Shown here: piece by piece, positions 62,249-64,000 of the stretch | Position numbering within the stretch: position 1 is the first letter of the stretch | How the letters are laid out: every line of letters begins with the position of its first letter | Source of the DNA: Candidatus Nanopelagicales bacterium | GTDB lineage: Bacteria; Actinomycetota; Actinomycetes; S36-B12; GCA-2699445 | Direction of reading: 5' to 3' | NCBI GenBank assembly: GCA_037045355.1 | Contig: JBAOHO010000014.1 | Coordinates: forward strand, 62,001-126,000 | Length of the DNA: 64,000 nt | Notes under the pieces: generated by a model | What the model was told of the DNA's origin: nothing | What the model saw: the letters and a program-made list of their open reading frames with translations, nothing else | The model's database searches: none | Position numbers and translations under genes: made by a program

Positions 62249-62515
62249 GTGACCTTCCGGATTCCCGACGCTGACAGTCGCTGGCGCTGTGCCCATTGCG
62301 GCAACCTCACCCGCTTCGACGTGGTGCGCGCCAGTAGGGTCCGGGAGTATTGGCATTTCACGATGGCGGGCAGTCCCGATGTCGAGGAGTCCGAAGTCTT
62401 GTCCGAGGCGATCGAAAAGGTGATGTGCCGCTGGTGCGGCGCGAGTGACCGCATCGAGGTCGTGCCGCGGCCTGCGAGCGACGATCCCGAGCCCGGCCTG
62501 GGGGGAACGCCCTGA
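62249..62515 (+). CDS. Small zinc-ribbon protein
   Basis: This 88-residue protein has a GTG start. Two CxxC knuckles (RCAHCGNLTRFDVV and MCRWCGASDRIEVV) should bind one zinc, with YWHFTMAGSPDVEESEVLSE between them. A TAGCAT hexamer lies 8 nt upstream. It is a compact actinobacterial family of unknown function, divergent from the nuclease gene. Confidence 0.75.
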   Translation: MTFRIPDADSRWRCAHCGNLTRFDVVRASRVREYWHFTMAGSPDVEESEVLSEAIEKVMCRWCGASDRIEVVPRPASDDPEPGLGGTP

Positions 62516-62678
62516 CCGTCCGACGCCGGACCCACTCTCACGCTCGCATATCCGGGCTCGGCGCATCCGGGTTTCAGGGCCCAGGGGCACCGATCGCCTG
62601 TCTGGGCATCATTGTCGGGGGTCCTCGGTAGCGTCCGCGCAACACGCTCACAACCAGTGCGTTGAAGGTGAGGACGTC

Positions 62679-62999
62679 ATGGACAGCGAAGTCATGGCCG
62701 GGCAAGTAACGGCCGGAGAAGTAACGGCCGGGCAAGTAACGGCATGGGAAGTGGCGGCCGGAGAAGTCACGGCCAGAACGGACAGCGATATCGAGTCGAC
62801 GGCGCGCCGCGAACCTCCCGAGGTGCTTCAGATCGACTGCGCCACCTGCCCGATGCGAGCGGTGTCATGCGATGACTGCGTGGTCAGTGTCCTGCTCGGA
62901 CCTGCTGAGTTCGACCACGACTCCGCAGCGGCCCTGGTCGTGCTGGCCGACCGGGGTTTGATCCCCCCGTTGCAGGATCCTCGTCGGCACGCGGGTTAG
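62679..62999 (+). CDS. Small Cys-rich protein with N-terminal VTAG repeat
   Basis: This protein is 106 residues from ATG 62679 with GGTGAGGA upstream. Residues 6-32 are five repeats of A-G-(Q/E)-V-T. The C-terminal half, LQIDCATCPMRAVSCDDCVV and SVLLGPAEFDHDSAAALVVL, is a conserved actinobacterial module with a CxxC...CxxC set that may bind zinc. The function is unknown. Confidence 0.72.
   Translation: MDSEVMAGQVTAGEVTAGQVTAWEVAAGEVTARTDSDIESTARREPPEVLQIDCATCPMRAVSCDDCVVSVLLGPAEFDHDSAAALVVLADRGLIPPLQDPRRHAG
62694..62768 (+). repeat. 15-bp in-frame repeat, five copies
   Basis: The unit gccgggcaagtaacg, alternating with gccggagaagtaacg, is repeated five times with a few changes and codes for AGQVT/AGEVT inside the small Cys-rich protein. 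The length is a multiple of three, so copy changes keep the frame. Confidence 0.88.
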
Positions 63000-63035
63000 G
63001 GGGTCAGCCTCCCGGCGAGTCAGGACCAGTGGCGA

Positions 63036-64000
63036 TCACCCGTACAGTGCAGCCACCTCGTCCGCGAACTCCGTCATCACGACGTTGCGCTTCAGCTTCA
63101 ACGAGGGCGTCAGTTGGCCGCCCGCTTCGGTCCAGTCGACGGGGAGCACGGTGAACTTGCGGATGGACTCTGCTCGTGAAACTGCCTTGTTCGCCTCGTC
63201 GACGGCCTTCTGGATCTCCGCGATGAGCGTCGGATCGTCCACGAGTTCCGCGGGCGAGGTGTCGGCCGGTTTGCCGTTGTGCTCCAGCCATGCGGGCAGT
63301 GACTCCACATCGAGCGTGACCAGACAGGCGATGAATGGCTTCCCGTCGCCGACGACCATGCACTGACTGACGAGTGTGTGTGCTCGCAGTCGATCCTCCA
63401 GTACTGCGGGGGCGACGTTCTTGCCGCCCGCGGTGACGATCAATTCCTTCTTTCGGCCGGTTATCCGCAGGTAGCCGTCCGAGTCGATCTGGCCGATATC
63501 CCCGGAGTGGAACCATCCGTCCGGCTCGATGGCCTCTTTGGTGGCGGCATCGTTGTTCCAGTAGCCCCGGAAGATGTGGGGACCCTTGAGCATGATCTCG
63601 CCGTCGTCGGCGATGCGCACAGAGGTCCCGGGGATCGGGCGCCCGACAGTCCCCACCTTGAGCCCGCCGGGACGGTTGACCGTTGACGCCGCCGAAGTCT
63701 CCGTCAGCCCGTACCCCTCGAGGATTGTCACACCGACCCCGCGGAAGAAATGGCCGAGGCGGTCGCCGAGCGCGGCACCACCCGAGACTGCGTGCTTGAC
63801 GTGGCCGCCCATCGCGGCGCGGAGTTTGCCGTACACCAGACGGTCGAAAATCGCATGCTTCAGGCGCAGCAGGATGCCCGGGCCCGAACCGTCCAGGGCT
63901 TGGCTGTACTCGATGGCCACGTCAGCAGCGGCGTTGAAGATCTTGCCCTTCCCGCCGGCAACCGCCTTGGTCTGGGCTCCGTTGAAGACCCGTTCGAACA
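63036..64000 (-). CDS. Long-chain acyl-CoA synthetase, C-terminal part (partial)
   Basis: The frame is open at the window edge, so the N-terminus lies beyond 64000. The visible 321 residues include the AMP-binding motif LEGYGLTETSAASTVNRPGG, the IMLKGPHIFRGYW element, GWFHSGDIGQIDSDGYL and the hinge GRKKELIVTAGGKNVAP. The C-terminal lysine lies in LTPSLKLKRNVVM. This is the FadD15/FACS-type arrangement. It activates fatty acids with ATP and CoA at the membrane. Mycobacterial fadD15 occupies a comparable place. Confidence 0.93.
   Translation of the reverse strand, partial: FERVFNGAQTKAVAGGKGKIFNAAADVAIEYSQALDGSGPGILLRLKHAIFDRLVYGKLRAAMGGHVKHAVSGGAALGDRLGHFFRGVGVTILEGYGLTETSAASTVNRPGGLKVGTVGRPIPGTSVRIADDGEIMLKGPHIFRGYWNNDAATKEAIEPDGWFHSGDIGQIDSDGYLRITGRKKELIVTAGGKNVAPAVLEDRLRAHTLVSQCMVVGDGKPFIACLVTLDVESLPAWLEHNGKPADTSPAELVDDPTLIAEIQKAVDEANKAVSRAESIRKFTVLPVDWTEAGGQLTPSLKLKRNVVMTEFADEVAALYG

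Overview
The window is chromosomal DNA from a high-GC actinobacterium. The evidence is the codon bias (G or C in most third positions), the aa3-bc1 respiratory gene set with a diheme QcrC, a PspA-PspAA-HtpX-PspAB module, many GTG starts and many apparently leaderless promoters (a TANNNT-like hexamer 6-7 nt before the start codon). The order trpD / ctaE-qcrCAB / ctaF-ctaD-ctaC / PfkB kinase / HesB protein / fadD resembles the mycobacterial neighbourhood. No transposase, integrase, phage gene or CRISPR array was seen. I cannot name the genus.

Layout. 1-19 kb holds amino-acid biosynthesis: serA (3' end), leuA, leuB, ilvE and cimA, then gltX and tRNA-Gln/tRNA-Glu. Three alkylation-damage repair genes (AlkC-like, Ada-AlkA, Ogt) are mixed in. 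leuA and cimA are each preceded by a short leader peptide, Leu-Leu-Leu for leuA and Val-Leu-Ile-Ile for cimA, plus a hairpin. This points to attenuation by branched-chain aminoacyl-tRNA supply. 19-24.5 kb carries a secreted lipase-like hydrolase, a patch of broken genes (SpoIIAA-like and DUF1905-like), a membrane GGDEF protein and a secreted trypsin-like protease. 24.5-31.5 kb is a cobalamin region: asd - SCO2322-like - cobU - cobT - cobS in one overlapping operon. Next to it a cobalamin riboswitch heads a secreted prenyltransferase-fold (intrinsic-factor-like) protein and a second SCO2322-like anchored protein. 31.6-36.1 kb has an aldo/keto reductase, a DUF3043 protein and the Psp module. 36-42 kb has a secreted nuclease with lamin-tail domains, a DUF3179 lipoprotein, an FAD oxidase, a PLP decarboxylase and nadA. 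43-51 kb has an ErpA/IscA protein, a PfkB kinase, aat, a TusA plus lysine-less cysteine-desulfurase-like pair, ctaC-ctaD-ctaF and an L,D-transpeptidase lipoprotein. 51-58.7 kb has membrane proteins, two oxidoreductases and ctaE-qcrC-qcrA-qcrB. 58.9-64 kb has a receiver-like protein, trpD, a DEDD/GIY-YIG nuclease, two small Cys-rich proteins and the 3' part of a fadD.

Quality note. Four genes (CLC channel, Ada-AlkA, DMT transporter, DUF3043) are split by single-base changes in short homopolymers, five sites in all. The downstream frame is intact in every case. These look more like consensus indels than real pseudogenes. The truncations at 21.4-22.3 kb are different and look real.
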